From: Aplidium turbinatum
Taxonomy: Eukaryota > Chordata > Ascidiacea > Aplousobranchia > Polyclinidae
Length of the DNA: 64,000 bases
Reading direction: 5' to 3'
Assembly: GCA_918807975.1 (NCBI GenBank)
Contig: OU964922.1
Coordinates: 1,426,001 to 1,490,000 of the forward strand
Program-made: the position numbers and the translations under genes
In this document: positions 45,906 through 58,700 of the stretch, one piece after another
Position numbering within the stretch: the stretch's first letter is position 1
Layout: each line of letters starts with the position of its first letter
The notes under the pieces: generated by a model
What the model saw: the letters and a program-made list of their open reading frames with translations, nothing else
Told to the model about the DNA's origin: nothing
Database searches by the model: none

Positions 45906-47334
45906 GAAGCAATTTATAATAATATTGCACCTTCATCATTTTTGTGCTGTTTGCTTTCAGCTAAACTGAAGATCTAGATTCTAGCTGCTAGCTGATCGAA
46001 ATCGAGTTTTAGCTGTTTATGATTGAACTGACTCGTGTGAAAATAAGTTCATTTGTATATGTTGTTGTTATTTATCTTCTTATTATACCTCCACTTATTG
46101 TTTAGTCCATCTTGCAAATTGTAAAAATAATCCATTTCGCAAACTTGCCAACAAACAACAACACAATAATGACGTGTAAAGACATAGATAAGACATGCAA
46201 CTATCTTTGTTCATCTCCCCTGTGGAAATCAAGCAATCACATGCAGCATTCTCTTGGGAGCATTAAAACCTTTCAACATTATTGGATGATGATTAATTCA
46301 TGGTAATCAATGCCAATATCAGGCATGGCTAAGTCCCATAACTATATAAAACCAAACTCAAGAGCACCCGCGTGACGTCACAAAGGCCGCGCTTCTGTGC
46401 GTGGGAGTTCGGTTGCTTGCGTTGGAATGAAGGATCGTAACTGATGTATACTTTAGCCTTCTCGAAGGTTTTCAGCAAGATTGAAACCGAATTAGCTCTT
46501 TCATTAAATTATTGACTATGTTTGTTTGCATATAGCCATAGCCAGTGGTGGCTATCAGCTGTGAGGCGTGACCATTAGACATAGCAATGAAAAAGACTTC
46601 AACTTAACATTTAATACATTATCTTGCAGTATCTTCACATTGCAACCGCAACAATTTATAATACAGTCAAATAGCGAGATAAATAGAAAACACTGTGTAA
46701 TGTGCATGAACACCAAACCTGGAAGAGGCATGAGACACGAAGAAGAATGCATCAAAACACGTGTACTGTATGGTCGTTGATGTGATTCCTCGTGTATTCT
46801 CTTTGTAAAATATCACACAAAAGAGAATCCCAAGTTGTTTCCCTAATTCTCATTTGGCGCTATTTGTTTTCTTATGTGAGTAAACATCGTCTGGCAAAGT
46901 TGAAACGATGTAACATTGGTGGCAGCATCCTCAAAAGAGCTTGATTTGCATACTTCGCTGCCGAAAGTAGAATTAGTAGAATCATTACCTTAAAAAAGCA
47001 TTTCTTTCAAGAGAGGACATAAGAGATGCCTCATTTGCAAACAAGCAGGCTCAAGCTAATTGTCTGGCTACCTTCCCAGTCTGTAGACGTTGAATCAATG
47101 TAAAAACTACTGATTTTCTGACATAAATGCTGCTATTGAAAGTTGTCCAAAAGATGTTTACGATGAAATACTGCTAAACAGCTGCTGCCAGAGAGCGATG
47201 GCATGCACAACACTTGGCGGTGTCCTTTCAGTCTTTATGTAACAAATAAACATAGACGTGGTATACTTCTTGTGTTGGTAAGCAAGCACCTTCACGTGGT
47301 CCAAGTACTATCGCTACTTTTTGCACCATGCTTG
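45906..47334. other. Intergenic, no gene recognised
   Basis: Contains a TATA-like and CRE-like pair (separate entry) and decayed palindromic MITE copies near 46868-46930 and 47073-47130. No reading frame with recognisable features follows the promoter-like block. Confidence 0.5.
46341..46381 (+). promoter_or_regulatory. Promoter-like block: TATA-like motif and CRE
   Basis: ACTATATAAAACC at 46341 is followed about 30 bp later by GTGACGTCAC, a palindromic cAMP-response-element match, within a locally G+C-richer patch. No gene is recognised downstream, so its use is unproven. Confidence 0.2.
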
Positions 47335-47520
47335 ACTATAATCTTCGTCGAGCCAAGCGGTGCAAGCCCTGGTTCGAAAAGTCGCTTGTTCGACACCACT
47401 ATAAAGCATGTGGCTGTGTCGTTGGCAAAACACTTAAAGGCTTGAAGGACAAGATTGGCTTTCTTGCTTTCCTGTCTACTTGATCTAAAATTTCAACCAC
47501 CGGCGTAAGTTTGGATGCAA
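47335..47520 (+). mobile_element. tRNA-derived SINE-like repeat
   Basis: TGGTTCGAAAAGTCGCTTG and TTGTTCGACACC precede CACTTAAAGGC and GATTGGCTTTCTTGCTTTCC, matching 3505-3700 in order. Ends approximate. Confidence 0.5.
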
Positions 47521-48626
47521 CAAAAAAACAAATTTTTGTGTCGCCTCAACCAACGTCAATCTAAGAATAACCAGCTGACAAAATTGCGCATTTTTATATT
47601 GGTTCTATGTATATAGATAGATATCTATCGATGTAACAATCAATTTAACTTTTAGGTCAAAAGGATCAGTTTGCTAACTAAAAAAGAAGCAATGCAAGGC
47701 TCCGTACACACATGATCACCAGAAATCTAGTCTCCTACTGAGACGTATTTGTGCTTGAAGCCAGTTCCCAATCAGCAACTCAGTCTCTTTCAGATTGATT
47801 CAACGCCCGACTTGTGTGTTTTGCTGGGTGCTTACCAGACGTGCGTCATAAAACTATAAAGAGGAGATTGATGATACATCAAGCATTTATCGAGGAAAGT
47901 GACATACAGTATGAACTTCTTGCTCTGAGTTATTTATGCTCTGTGAACCTTGAACGGACGCGTAACTTAAAGCAACAAAAAATCAATCACATTATACAGC
48001 AATAATTAAAGCAAAAATTGGTATAGTTTTTATTGAAGTCTTTCTGTTATCGCTAAGGTTAAACAGAAAAAACTGAATCGTTAACTAAGTTTTGTGTTTA
48101 AATTTCACCCAAAACATCGCTGACTGCATGTTCCACATTCCACTCCCTGTTTACGTGTTTGTACATAACCAAACCAGATGTTTAGAATAGGTTGTCAAGT
48201 TCATTCAAAAAGTTTCTGATTTATCAAGCTACAGTAGTACAAACATTACAGTACGTTAAGTTACGCTTACTCATCTACAAATAGTTTGAGCAATTACAAT
48301 GTCATAAGCAAGAGCGCCATTGGATTCTCGTCGTTGGACTTAACCTGAACTTATTTGGCATAAAAAACAAGCCTTCAAACTTGCATGAACCTACAACGCA
48401 CTGGTCATGTTTCGTTCAGTTCGGTTTGTTTTTGTATTGAATATCTCTGCAACAAAAATAATACATGCCAAACATGGCAGAGGTCAAGAAAAATGTACAA
48501 ACGACAAAACACAAGCGTTGAGAGATGCTTATAGAACAAGTTAAAGTTGTTAAGCAGTTTGACACTGTGGCAACACTTTAAGAAAGATATAGGGTTTTAG
48601 GATAAAAGAAAACATAAATTAAATTT
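47521..48626. other. Intergenic, no gene recognised
   Basis: A partial palindromic MITE heart near 47770-47810 (AGATTGATTCAACGCC). Nothing else supported. Confidence 0.5.
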
Positions 48627-48829
48627 TCAAGATTTGTAAGAATGTAAAGAGCCAATTGCTAGGAGGCCGCAGTACTGGTGGTAGTTAGGAAACACATGCA
48701 TGCCGTAAGTTGCAGAGTTAACGTCATCCCTTAGCACAGCACAGCCAAAGCCAGGTATGTACCTTTCGATCATATCCATAAGGTTTGAATAGATGAAATA
48801 GCAGCAATAGACTTCAATATTTCTAAAAG
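48627..48829 (-). CDS. Unassigned exon-like open frame (possible terminal exon)
   Basis: Following an acceptor-like GAATCTTTTAG, the minus strand stays open for about 67 codons to TGA: NIEVYCCYFIYSNLMDMIER, then YIPGFGCAVLRDDVNSATYG, then MHVFPNYHQYCGLLAIGSLH. The composition looks coding: locally higher G+C, few low-complexity residues, Cys- and aromatic-rich. I do not recognise the family. No other exon of such a gene was identified. It could be chance. Confidence 0.3.
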
Positions 48830-50953
48830 ATTCACATCTGATAGAACATGCAATTTTTGGTTTTAGACGAGACGCCTTGGCTTGAAAACGTTGGTTCTGG
48901 GAGTCGTAGCAATTTTTTCCGGCCATGTGATTGAAAACTTAGCATCGCACAATAAGCAAAAAGAAACAAAGACAAATTCGGGATGAACTCATTTTTGTCC
49001 TTGAGAAGAGAGCAACATAAACATTGCAATAACAAAGAGTAAAAGTTGGCCACAATCTTGCCATCAATATTTCATTGATGGCTTTCTTCCGCTTGCAATT
49101 GTTTAAAGAAAATAAACAAGTTTGTTGAACACGTGATCAGATATTTTTTATGCTCGAACAAAATCAAGAAAGACGTTTTTATCGTCAGTACACAAAATAT
49201 GAAACTCTTTGTATGTGTTCAAGTCATGCTGAAAGTTATTAATAGAATGAAGCCACAAACACTCACACGAGGATTGTTTATGAAAACGCCATTAACTTGG
49301 CAAACTCCATTTAGATTCTTGTATTCCCTCGGGCGATCTGTGTGGGTGCATTTTATTGACGCCTTGCATATGTTAATAGGGCTGCTGATAATGAATATAT
49401 CCGTACACTGATGAACTTGCGAGTGGCCGACAGTCTCACCTCTCGAACAGAAATAAACAACACAAAGCAGTTATGCCACCTTGTATAACTAATGAAGTAG
49501 ACGCTGATTTCTCTTCACCTCTGTTCTGGTTCCTCGATGTTATTGACGATACGAGAATCGCTCACTTAGTATGCAATCAGATGATTAAACATAATAAATA
49601 AGTACACAAGTCCAGTCAGTTTTGGAAGCTTGTGTAAAACATCGTATATTCATGTATGATTGGCGATGTGTGCATGCTACAGCTGACGAGATTTCAGTTT
49701 AAGATTATTTTACTTGAGGCAAATTTATTAACTAAACTTGTGTTCCACGAAGCTTTTCATTTGATTTAGGATTCAAACCATTAAGTGTGCGATGAAGAGT
49801 CGTGAATTACCAAGGATATGAATCCAACCAAATTCGGGCCAAAATAGATTTCATGACCTATTTCATCACGTTTTTGTGACATCACAATTACCGATATTCT
49901 CTGAATCATTTAATAAGAACCATAAACAGACAAAACAACATAACCTTAGCGGGTTTAACATGTTTTATTAAAAAGAGATATAACATATATCAAAAATCTA
50001 CTCAAACATTTTTGACACGTACGTGTGTCCTCATCAGGAATTGCTTAAATCCGCAATGAAAATTAATTAATTATGACATAAATTTGCCCATGCACTATAA
50101 CTATACTTTGCACTTATTACTTTGTTTTGTCTGTCTATGCTTCAACAAAGCAAACTCTCTACCAAACCTTTATCATTTAGTAAGAAGCTGAGCAACAGCA
50201 ACCGGGGGTTTCCTCTTGACAACATTCGTCTGTCACCAGTTGATACACAGGGTTATTAATGTAAAAGTGAATTGTGAGTCTGATTAAATCCACCAACAAC
50301 AGATTATCCACAGTTTAAAGAAATTGACCGATTAAGCAGCATAATCTGAGGAATTGGATTCATTTACTGATCCACAGATGAACTTCTTCCAAAGTAATCC
50401 TCGATTACCTAATCAGGCGATTAACTTATTCGAACGTTTTCAAATTATTTGCTGTTGGCGTATCTAATCCTAAATGCTGTTATCAGTGTTAAGAAATTTT
50501 TATTAAGCAACAGATTTTCCAGAGATGTTCTTTTTTTTTTTTTTTTTCGCGCAATGTTCACTTTATAGAGATGTTCACTTTATAAATAAAACATAAAGAC
50601 TGATAATAACGTATAATGCTCAATCTTGTGCCTTGCCTGCTTTTGCCTGTTTGCGGTACAAAAAATACAAACATATGACGCGAAGAAGTGTCCTCGAGTG
50701 ATTTAGTCATCCTGTTTGTTCTTTTTTGATATCAGCACCGAACACATCTGCACTGCATGGGGCATATAGCACGTACAGCTACAGCCAAGCTTACAGATAA
50801 AGACAAATTCTAAACACTTACGCTACGATCATTGGCAGGCCGAATGTTTCAAAAGAACCGTTATTTGCATGAAGGTAAACTGCAGTCTACTTATCATGAT
50901 TTTATCATGCAGCGCAAAATAACAGACTTAAACTGCAAGAATTTCGCTGAGCA
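48830..50953. other. Intergenic, no gene recognised
   Basis: Includes a relative of the hammerhead-like repeat at 49945-50060 (minus strand CTGATGAG, hairpin GACAC...GTGTC, then AAAAAT) and a T-run at 50529-50546. No coding evidence. Confidence 0.5.
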
Positions 50954-51348
50954 CAGGGGCGCCGAAACGATTTCTGACTGGGGTAGCGGGATTATGAAAA
51001 AAAGACACTTTTGTTGCTGAAAGGCCAATTTTTTTGAAGTTTTAAGATGATGTAACGATAATGCCCCATCTATCAGCTCACTATCGAGTACTGTAATGAT
51101 ATAAGTGTGCAGTATACAAAGAAGGGCATCATGCTACGTTATAATGATGTAACCTACTGTGATACGGAATTTTTTGCAGTGAATATTATTTTGGGACAAA
51201 AATGACAGATTATAATTAGACTAAAAGCAAATAGCAGAAATTGTTATAGTGCAAAATGTGCAGTAGCTTACATGACTTTAAAAAGGCACCATTACCCCCC
51301 TTGCCCTTCCATCTACAGAAAACCACTTCCGGCGCCCCTGGCTGAGCA
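50946..51348. mobile_element. Non-autonomous hAT element
   Basis: Element 50954-51340 (387 bp) with ends CAGGGGCGCCG and CGGCGCCCCTG, flanked by a perfect GCTGAGCA duplication. No coding capacity. The intact duplication and ends suggest a fairly young insertion. Confidence 0.9.
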
Positions 51349-53074
51349 CCGCGGCTTGAACTTCCATCACAATCCCTGTAGCGACTTGTGCACAGAAATT
51401 ACCTAGTTTGGTTTCAAATCGTAGTTTGTTTGTTTTTTCAAGAGTAATCCTGCTTAGTGTAATTTCTTGTATCCGAAACTCTTTTGCTTTGTTATGTAGT
51501 TTAGAACAATTGTGTCAAGCATTGATTATGACTTCACAAACGAATCTTCGTCAGGTATAAAAGCACAATACGAATAGTTGAAAATGTATCCGGGGATCGA
51601 ACCCACAACCTCAGAACTTCACGATGCATGCTCTTATGACTGTACAATTGTTCTTTAATAAAACATGTTTTCTAAAGCTGGTAACTTACTACATTCATGT
51701 CTGTTAGGCGATTGGCTCAAATATAAACAAACTTTCGCTAAACCTGATGGTAAACGCCTGCTCTGTCATTCTAAGAGTTCAGATCAAATGAAAAACATCG
51801 CAAACAGGATTGTACAGCGTGTAAAAAGTAATGAATCAACTCTATTAGAACTTTTACAAACTTTCTCAATATTCAGACTGCCACACGAATTGCCGGCTGC
51901 CATAATCAGATTGCCAACGGAAATTTAATAAATGACTAATATTTTACTGCTAGCTAACGAAAAAAAAAGAAAAAGAAAAATTCTTAAAGTAACTTCTATT
52001 ACGTAGCCTAGGTTGCATCAATTTGCGATATAATAAAACTAGCAACATTTTTGACTGATCCTTAGTTGTTGTTCACACAGAACATTTCGATCAATCCGAA
52101 CAACTCAAACAGCTGTGAGTTCAGTGTTCACTCTTAGCAAGTCATTCACATGACTTATGATGTGATTATCGCGATCACAATCGCACAGTGTGACGTCGTT
52201 ACGCAAGAGGTAATTGGACTCACGTAATGACGCGACAAATTTTATTTTTGGTTGTTTATGGGAAGTAACGACGTGATGCTTACAATTCTAACTAAACCTT
52301 TGAATCATTGAAAGCCAAACATATGAGGTATGTTCGTTTCATCATTTTGAATGTCAGTAATGAACATGTTGTCGGGCAGGCATCATCTTTTACAACAGAG
52401 TTTTCAGCTGTTATTTTCTCTTCATAGTCTTGCTTGGCTGATTTAATAGAAAGTTTGAAGATTTAGACAAAATGATGCACTCTGTCCGTGTCACACCCCT
52501 AAGGTGCGTAGAGGTGAATAGGATCATGGCCGGGATTGGAAATCAATTTTTTGTTACATTACAGTAGTTCAACGTCTGCGGTCGATGAATCCACGTAAAA
52601 AGTTCTGGTTTGTTGACACGGTAATAGTAAATGAATTGGACGCGATCATAAGAACAACAGAATGGATGCCACTTTCGAAAACTAGACGATTAACTGAGGA
52701 TGCTATAAAGCGAAATCAATTCTTTAACAAATTATGTTGAGACAATAGATTGTTGTGCAAATGCTAACATTCGATGAATCTCATAAGCAGTAGATACAAG
52801 ACTTCGATAAAGTATCCAACCAACCCAGATAACGCACCAACATGAAAGTAATTCGATGACATAATCTCAAATCTGATTATCTTGCACCAGTTCGTGTGAA
52901 AAAGCCTCAAGGTTGTAAATTCCACGCAAACCTATAATTGGAGCGTTTGTTGTTGCTATCAGTCAGTGATCTTGCAAGCTTCTAACAACGTAGAAGATTC
53001 TTGTTGATAATAATTGGAAATTCCACTTACGCACCAAACAGATCTGCACAACATTCGTCCTGCAAGCGTCGTGC
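51349..53074. other. Intergenic with a SINE fragment
   Basis: At 51590-51660 the minus strand has TAAGAGCATGC followed by GGTTCGATCCCC, a tRNA-like A/B box pair of a SINE. An 87-codon plus-strand open frame at 51665-51928 has no recognised motif. A decayed MITE heart lies near 52560-52620. No gene. Confidence 0.45.
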
Positions 53075-53345
53075 TGCTGGCTAATAATAATAATGTTATG
53101 TTTTTATTTATTGTTGCTCCACAACAGCTAAGATCTTTTAGCGACAGGGTTCATGTTCAATTTTACATCAGTTATATGATGTCATCACATTATTGACCAG
53201 ACTTATTCTCACTGCGTCAGGCAAGAAAGAATACAATCGGTAGGCTACAGTTTTTAAATTGTTTGGTGAGACTCTACCTGGAATGAGAGCATTAGATCCC
53301 AAGGCGAAACTTTTGACCACTAAGCTGATGTGCGGCTGGCGGCCA
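53075..53345 (-). mobile_element. tRNA-derived SINE, family with 53980-54240
   Basis: Starts on the plus strand with a (TAA)n-type tail, then GTTATGTTTTTATTTATTGT and CAACAGCTAAGATCTTTTAG, and ends in a decayed tRNA-like head near 53300-53340. The neighbouring copy at 53980-54240 follows the same order, so these are two inserts of one family. Confidence 0.65.
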
Positions 53346-53429
53346 TGATTGAAAAGTGTTTCACAGGGAAATCATACAGCTTGGGATAAGTTGCTATTTT
53401 TGTACCAAAGACAGGCAAGACACAACAAT

Positions 53430-53705
53430 ACAACAGGTAAAGGTGAGTCCCATACTTGAATCCAAGCATCGGGGATGAGAAGATATGGTTCTCATTATAC
53501 TAAGCTTTCAGCACTAACGAGAGTAGGGTGGCCAGTTCCTTTCTCTCGGCCGCATTTACTTCAGCAACTAGGCCCACCCAATTTGTTACACCCTGGGTAG
53601 AACTGAGCGGTGTTTTTCAACAACCAGCTTAAGCCGAGAGTCGAACCAGGATTGCATGATTGGAAAGCGAGCGTTTTATCCGCTGCGCCATCCCACCACT
53701 ATACC
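53430..53705 (-). mobile_element. tRNA-derived SINE with full head
   Basis: On the minus strand: GGATGGCGCAGCGGATAAAA (A box) and GGTTCGACTCT (B box) near 53640-53700, then a body shared with 43585-43735. It splits a copy of the repeat CAAGACACAACAATACAACA / GGGTTGAGCATTATAACAAT, so it inserted into that repeat. Confidence 0.7.
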
Positions 53706-53979
53706 CATCCCAATACAACAGGGTTGAGCATTATAACAATATATTTTATATATTTACAAATAGTTGGTCACAAGAGTAGGTGCTCACTGCCTTCCTACAA
53801 TCCCTCCTCTGTCTGCCTCAACCATACTTGCAATTGTTTCTTGTTGTTTTTTGATTTATTGAGTTAGCGAGTTGGGATAAAAACCTGATTTTGTATAAAC
53901 TTATAATGGCTTTAACAACGATAACTTAAATCCGTGGTAGCCTACACATTGGCATTTCTCTAGCTTGCTCTTTCGATAA

Positions 53980-54240
53980 TAATAGTAATAATAATGTTAT
54001 GGTTTTATTTATTATCGCTCTACAACAGCTAAGGTCTTTTAGCGACAGGGCTCATTTTTAATTTATATCAGGTTTACGATGTTATCACATTATCACCCGA
54101 CTCATTCTCACTGCGCTATACATGATAGAACACAATCGGTACCGTTTTTGAAGTCCTCGGTTTGACCCGACCTGGAATCGATCTCAGATCTACCAGCACC
54201 ACAGCCGAAGGCGAAACCACTCGGCCACTGAGCTGGTTTT
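53980..54240 (-). mobile_element. tRNA-derived SINE
   Basis: On the minus strand: CAGTGGCCGAGTGGTTTCGC (A box) and GATCGATTCCAGG (B box) near 54170-54240; a body with CAACAGCTAAGGTCTTTTAG; and a (TAATAA)n-type 3' tail at 53980. The order head, body and A+T-rich microsatellite tail is typical of a SINE. Confidence 0.75.
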
Positions 54241-54454
54241 ATTTCGATAATGAAATGAAACTCAACACAATGGCAAAATTGTGACCAGAAACAACGGCTC
54301 CCGGCACGCAGCAAAAATCGACAATCAGTTGTGAAATCTCTTTGCAGCCAGGCAAGCCACATCACGCAGAACACAAAAAACAACGCAAATTCAATGTCAA
54401 CAAATTTCATCACAATTTCAATTCTGAACAAGAGGGCAATTGACCCGCCGGAAC

Positions 54455-54530
54455 AATAGTCAAACGTTATCGGCTTAACTTAAGCCCTCATCAGGAATCT
54501 GAAAATATTTATAAAAATTTCAGACTTCTG
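54455..54530 (-). repeat. Hammerhead-like repeat fragment
   Basis: Minus strand CTGATGAG, hairpin GGCTT...AAGCC, then GATAAC. The GAAA of the core is changed to GATA here. Confidence 0.4.
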
Positions 54531-55487
54531 ATGAGAGCTCTGAAATTCTCAGCAAATCTGAAATTCGCTCCCGAAACTACAGTATAATTGCTATTTGTCA
54601 AGAAAAGGTTATGTAGCCTATATACCGTTTATAGATGTTGAATCGACGTAAAAAAAGACAAAGTAATTGGTTGAGTGGTTTTGTGTTTGCTTCAACGGAT
54701 CTTATTTTTGACGGTCTCGACATCACAACTATGTAACCATTCTAACAACGGCAGTTTTTGATTTGTGTAAACTATGTAGATTGTAATGGATTCATCAAAT
54801 TACATTCAAACTCAGATCTAGATTCTTCTTTTACTTATTTTTTTTTATTTACCCAGGCCTGGTTTAAATTTTAAAATTATGATCGGCTTACAGAGTGGTG
54901 CGTTTTATCAATGACGCATTTGTTTACAGCACGGCTTATAAATACACATTTTGGTTCTCAGAGACAAGTCACTTGAAATATAAATCTGTTGAGATCTTTA
55001 CGATTTTTTAACAGTTTTGGTTTTAGATTGTGACAAACGAATTATTCATGAGCTTCGATGGCCTGATGGGTTCTTGAAATATTTTGTATTAAGTTTTGTA
55101 ATTTCAAAACTATTCAAGTATTTCACGCGGCAAAATGTGATTAAAAGCGTAAGAACGGTCTTCCATTGACACGTGGGCTACACAATAAAATCTGCCTTTT
55201 CCCTCCAAAACTTCTACACGTAGGATCATGCTTGTGTTTTTATCATGAAACAAACGTTACAACATTTCAACATGTTGAGTGATGGCTGTCTACTGCCAAT
55301 GTCATCTGATTCAATTTTTGCTCTTGGATCAAATTTTCAACGAAGAGGAGAAATGGAAATTTAAAGCAAATTAAAGAAAGCTAAGTCGCAAGAAATGCAA
55401 TAATCATTGTCTTAAGTTTTGCATTAGCGAGTTAAGCAATTAATGACGTCGCTAAGCTCTAGACTGGGTTAAACACAAAGTATATTT
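54531..55487. other. 3' flank of the SLC5 gene
   Basis: Downstream of the SLC5 stop. A minus-strand AATAAA (plus TTTATT at 54844-54849) lies about 640 bp past it. No other gene seen. Confidence 0.4.
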
Positions 55488-55780
55488 TTAGATTAAAGTT
55501 TCGTTTAATTCCGAATCCAACTTCCTTTTTTCCTTTTCATAGCTTTCCTCCTCATCTGTTTGATGACTTGATGCACGAGGAAGAGAGGGTGTTGTCATGA
55601 ACATCTTTTCGTCTCTGCTGCTCTCGGAATATTTCTCCTCCGAATCTTTGTGGTGCCTAATATCTTTTTTATATTCTGGGACTCCGAATCTGAAAAAGGT
55701 TCTCACACACTCCGGAAGATGCTTGTTATCCACCAGAGGGATGAATAGAGCAGGGTCCATCATCTTAGGATCATTCTTTC
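55488..55780 (-). CDS. SLC5A8-like: SLC5 last exon: cytoplasmic tail with PDZ-type end
   Basis: 96 codons plus TAA, with no membrane segment and rich in Glu, Lys, Asp and Ser. It ends NETLI, which fits a class I PDZ ligand (S/T-x-hydrophobic), as in the TRL end of vertebrate SLC5A8. Tail length is within the usual range for this branch. Confidence 0.8.
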
Positions 55781-58700
55781 CTGTTAAACAATACAGTTGT
55801 TAGAAGGATACTAATATTAAGTATATGCGACTTTTAATAAAAAATTCAATGTGTATTTTTATGTGACTAATTGATTGTATTATATATATTATATATTCTA
55901 TTATATACATACACCATACAGTATTACATTTTATTACTATTGTTATCTTATATATTATATCATGTATTGTATCTCCAATGTAGCCTGGAAAGATTTGCTC
56001 ATACGCCGATAATGTATTGTATATGATTCCATCAGTACACATACAGTATATGTATTCAAAAATAATACATTCAAATTCGATGATTAGACTTACATTATTA
56101 TGATTACGATTATTCAAATTCTAAATTCGATATGATATTGAGAAATATCATTCATGTCAGTCACGCCACAACGTAAACAAAGATACCTGTTACAAACGAA
56201 ACCAGCAGAGTTACTACGATAGCAAGAATTAACCCAACCACTCCGTAGTGCATGAAGGATATTGAATACAAGGAATCGCCCAAAATAGACCTGAAACGTT
56301 TGACTGAGATTATTTGATTTCGATTCAAAATAATAGGAAATCAGAAAAACCAACAATATCATAACCTGCAACTGCTAAAAATTTCCACATCTGAGAAGCA
56401 AGACCAGTTTGGCCCAGTTTGGCGGGAAAAACTCGTAGATCTGGCAACTCTTAAAAATTATTGGGCGTTGTCGGCATTTTGAAAAATTGACAGACATTTT
56501 ATAGGTTTTTCAAATTATAATCTTAACCCTAACCCCCAATCGTAACACAAATTGTTATCCGAAAAACTGGTTCGATTGGAACTGGCAGGGTACCTCTAAA
56601 TACCCATTGTCAGGCATTGTCGGGCATTGTCAGGCATTGTCGGGCATTGTCAGGCATTGTCGGGCATTGTCAAGCATTGTCGGGCATTGTCAGGCATTGT
56701 CAGGCATTGTCGGGCATTCTCAGGCATTGTCGGCTGTTTGGGGGGTTTTGGAGCATTTTTAGGGGTTGTAGAGCATTTTCAGGGGTTGTCAGGCATTGTA
56801 GAGTAGCTAGTTTCAGGCATTGTTGATAGTTTCCAGGCATTGTCTAGGATTTCCAGGCATTGTCGATCATTATCAGTGGTTGACAGGCTTGTGAGGCATT
56901 ATAGAACATTTTCAGGCATTGTCGAACATTTTCAGGGGTTGTCGAGCATTTTCAGGGGTTGTCAGGCATTGTAGAGTAGCTACTTTCAGGCAATGTTGGA
57001 TATTTCCATGCATTGTCTAGGATTTCCAGGCATTGTTGATCATTATTAGTGGTTGATAGGTTTGTCAGGCATTGTAGAACATTTTCAGGGGTTGTCGAGC
57101 ATTTTCAGGGGTAGTCAGGCATTCTAGATCAAGCTACTTTCAGGCATTGTTGGGCATTTCCTAGCATTGTCTAGGATCTCCAGGCGTTGTCGATCATTGT
57201 TGGTTTTTGACACGTTTGTCATACATTGTCGAACATTTTCATGCATTTTCATTCCCAGCTCTGCATGCGCAGCAGAATGATCCCTTTCTATTTTGTGTAG
57301 GTTGTAAACATATTTACAGTATACACACACACAGCAGCGTTTAAACGACCTGGCTATCATAAGTACTTATTGAAATCATGTGGAAGCCCTCGATCTCATC
57401 GAAACCATAGATGAGTTTGTTTCCAGAAGTCAAACCCGTTGCAACAAGTTTGAAACGAGTTTGTGACCTCATTTCACAGATAGAACGCAAAAACAATGCC
57501 TGAAAATGTTGTATAATGACTAAAAAACCTGTCAACCACTGATAATGATCGACAATGCCTGGAAATCCTATAGCCAATGCCATTAAATTATACACAATGC
57601 CTGAAAGTAGCTACTCTACAATGCCTGACAACCCCTGAAAATGCTCGACAACCCCTGAAAATGTTCGACAATGCCTGAAAATGTTCTACAATGACTAAAA
57701 AATCTGTCAACCACTGATAATGTTCGACAATGCCTGGAAATTCCCAACAATCCTTGACAACCCCTGAAAATGCTCGACAACCCCTGAAAATGTTCAATGC
57801 CTGAAAGTGTTCTATAATGCCTAACAAACCCGTCAAACACTGATAATGACCAACAATGCCTGAAACTAGCTACTCTACAATGCCTGACAACCCCTGAAAA
57901 TGCTCAACAACCCCTGAAAATATTCGACACTGCCTAAAAATGTTCTATAATGACTAAAAAATCTGTCAACCACTGATAATGATCAACAATGCCTGGAAAT
58001 CCTAGACAATACCGTTAGATTATAGACAATGCCTGAAAGTACAGCTACTCTACAATGCCTGACAACCTCTGAAAATGCTCGACAACCCCTGAAAATATTC
58101 GACAATGTCTGAAAATGTTCTATAATGACTAACAAACCTGTCAACCACTGATAATGATTGACAATGCCTAGAAATCCTAGACAATGCCTGAAAGTAGCTG
58201 CTCTACAATACCTGACAACCCCTGAAAATGCTCGACAACCCCTAAAAATGTTTGACAATGCCTGAAAATGTTCAATAATGCCTAACAAACCTTTCAACCA
58301 CTGATAATGATCGACAATGCCTAGAAATCCTAAACAATGCCTGAAAGTAGTTGCTCTACAATACCTGACAACCCCTGAAAATGCTCGACAACCACTGAAA
58401 ATGTTTGACAATGCCTGAAAATGTTCAATAATGCCTAACAAACCTGTCAACCACTGATAATGATCGACAATGCCTGGAAATCCTAGACAATGCCTGAAAG
58501 TAGCTGCTCTACAATGCCTGACAACCCCTGAAAATGCTCGACAACCCCTAAAAATGTTCGACAATGCCTGAAAATGTTCAATAATGCCTAACAAACCCGT
58601 CAACCACTGATAATGATCGACAATGCCTGAAAGTAGCTACGGTACCGTACTCTACAATGCCTGACAACCCCTGAAAATGCTCGACAACCCCTAGAAATAC

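Noticed and set aside
51665-51928. 87-codon plus-strand frame with an ATG
   Set aside because: No recognised domain, no splice context, next to a SINE fragment; could be chance.
39816-55487. A third copy of the receptor ectodomain to the right of gene B
   Set aside because: None of the exon signatures (signal peptide, LYRWERNC, HAGFYTC, stalk) is found to the right of 35125.
56617-56826. Plus-strand frame of repeated SGIVGHC units
   Set aside because: By-product of the 10-bp repeat in the left arm of the same foldback element.
57983-58603. 206-codon minus-strand open frame, the longest in the window
   Set aside because: It is built from repeated GIIEHFQALSNIFRGCRAFS-type blocks that follow the ~153-bp repeats of the foldback element. 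The repeat period is a multiple of three, so the frame stays open by structure, not by coding.
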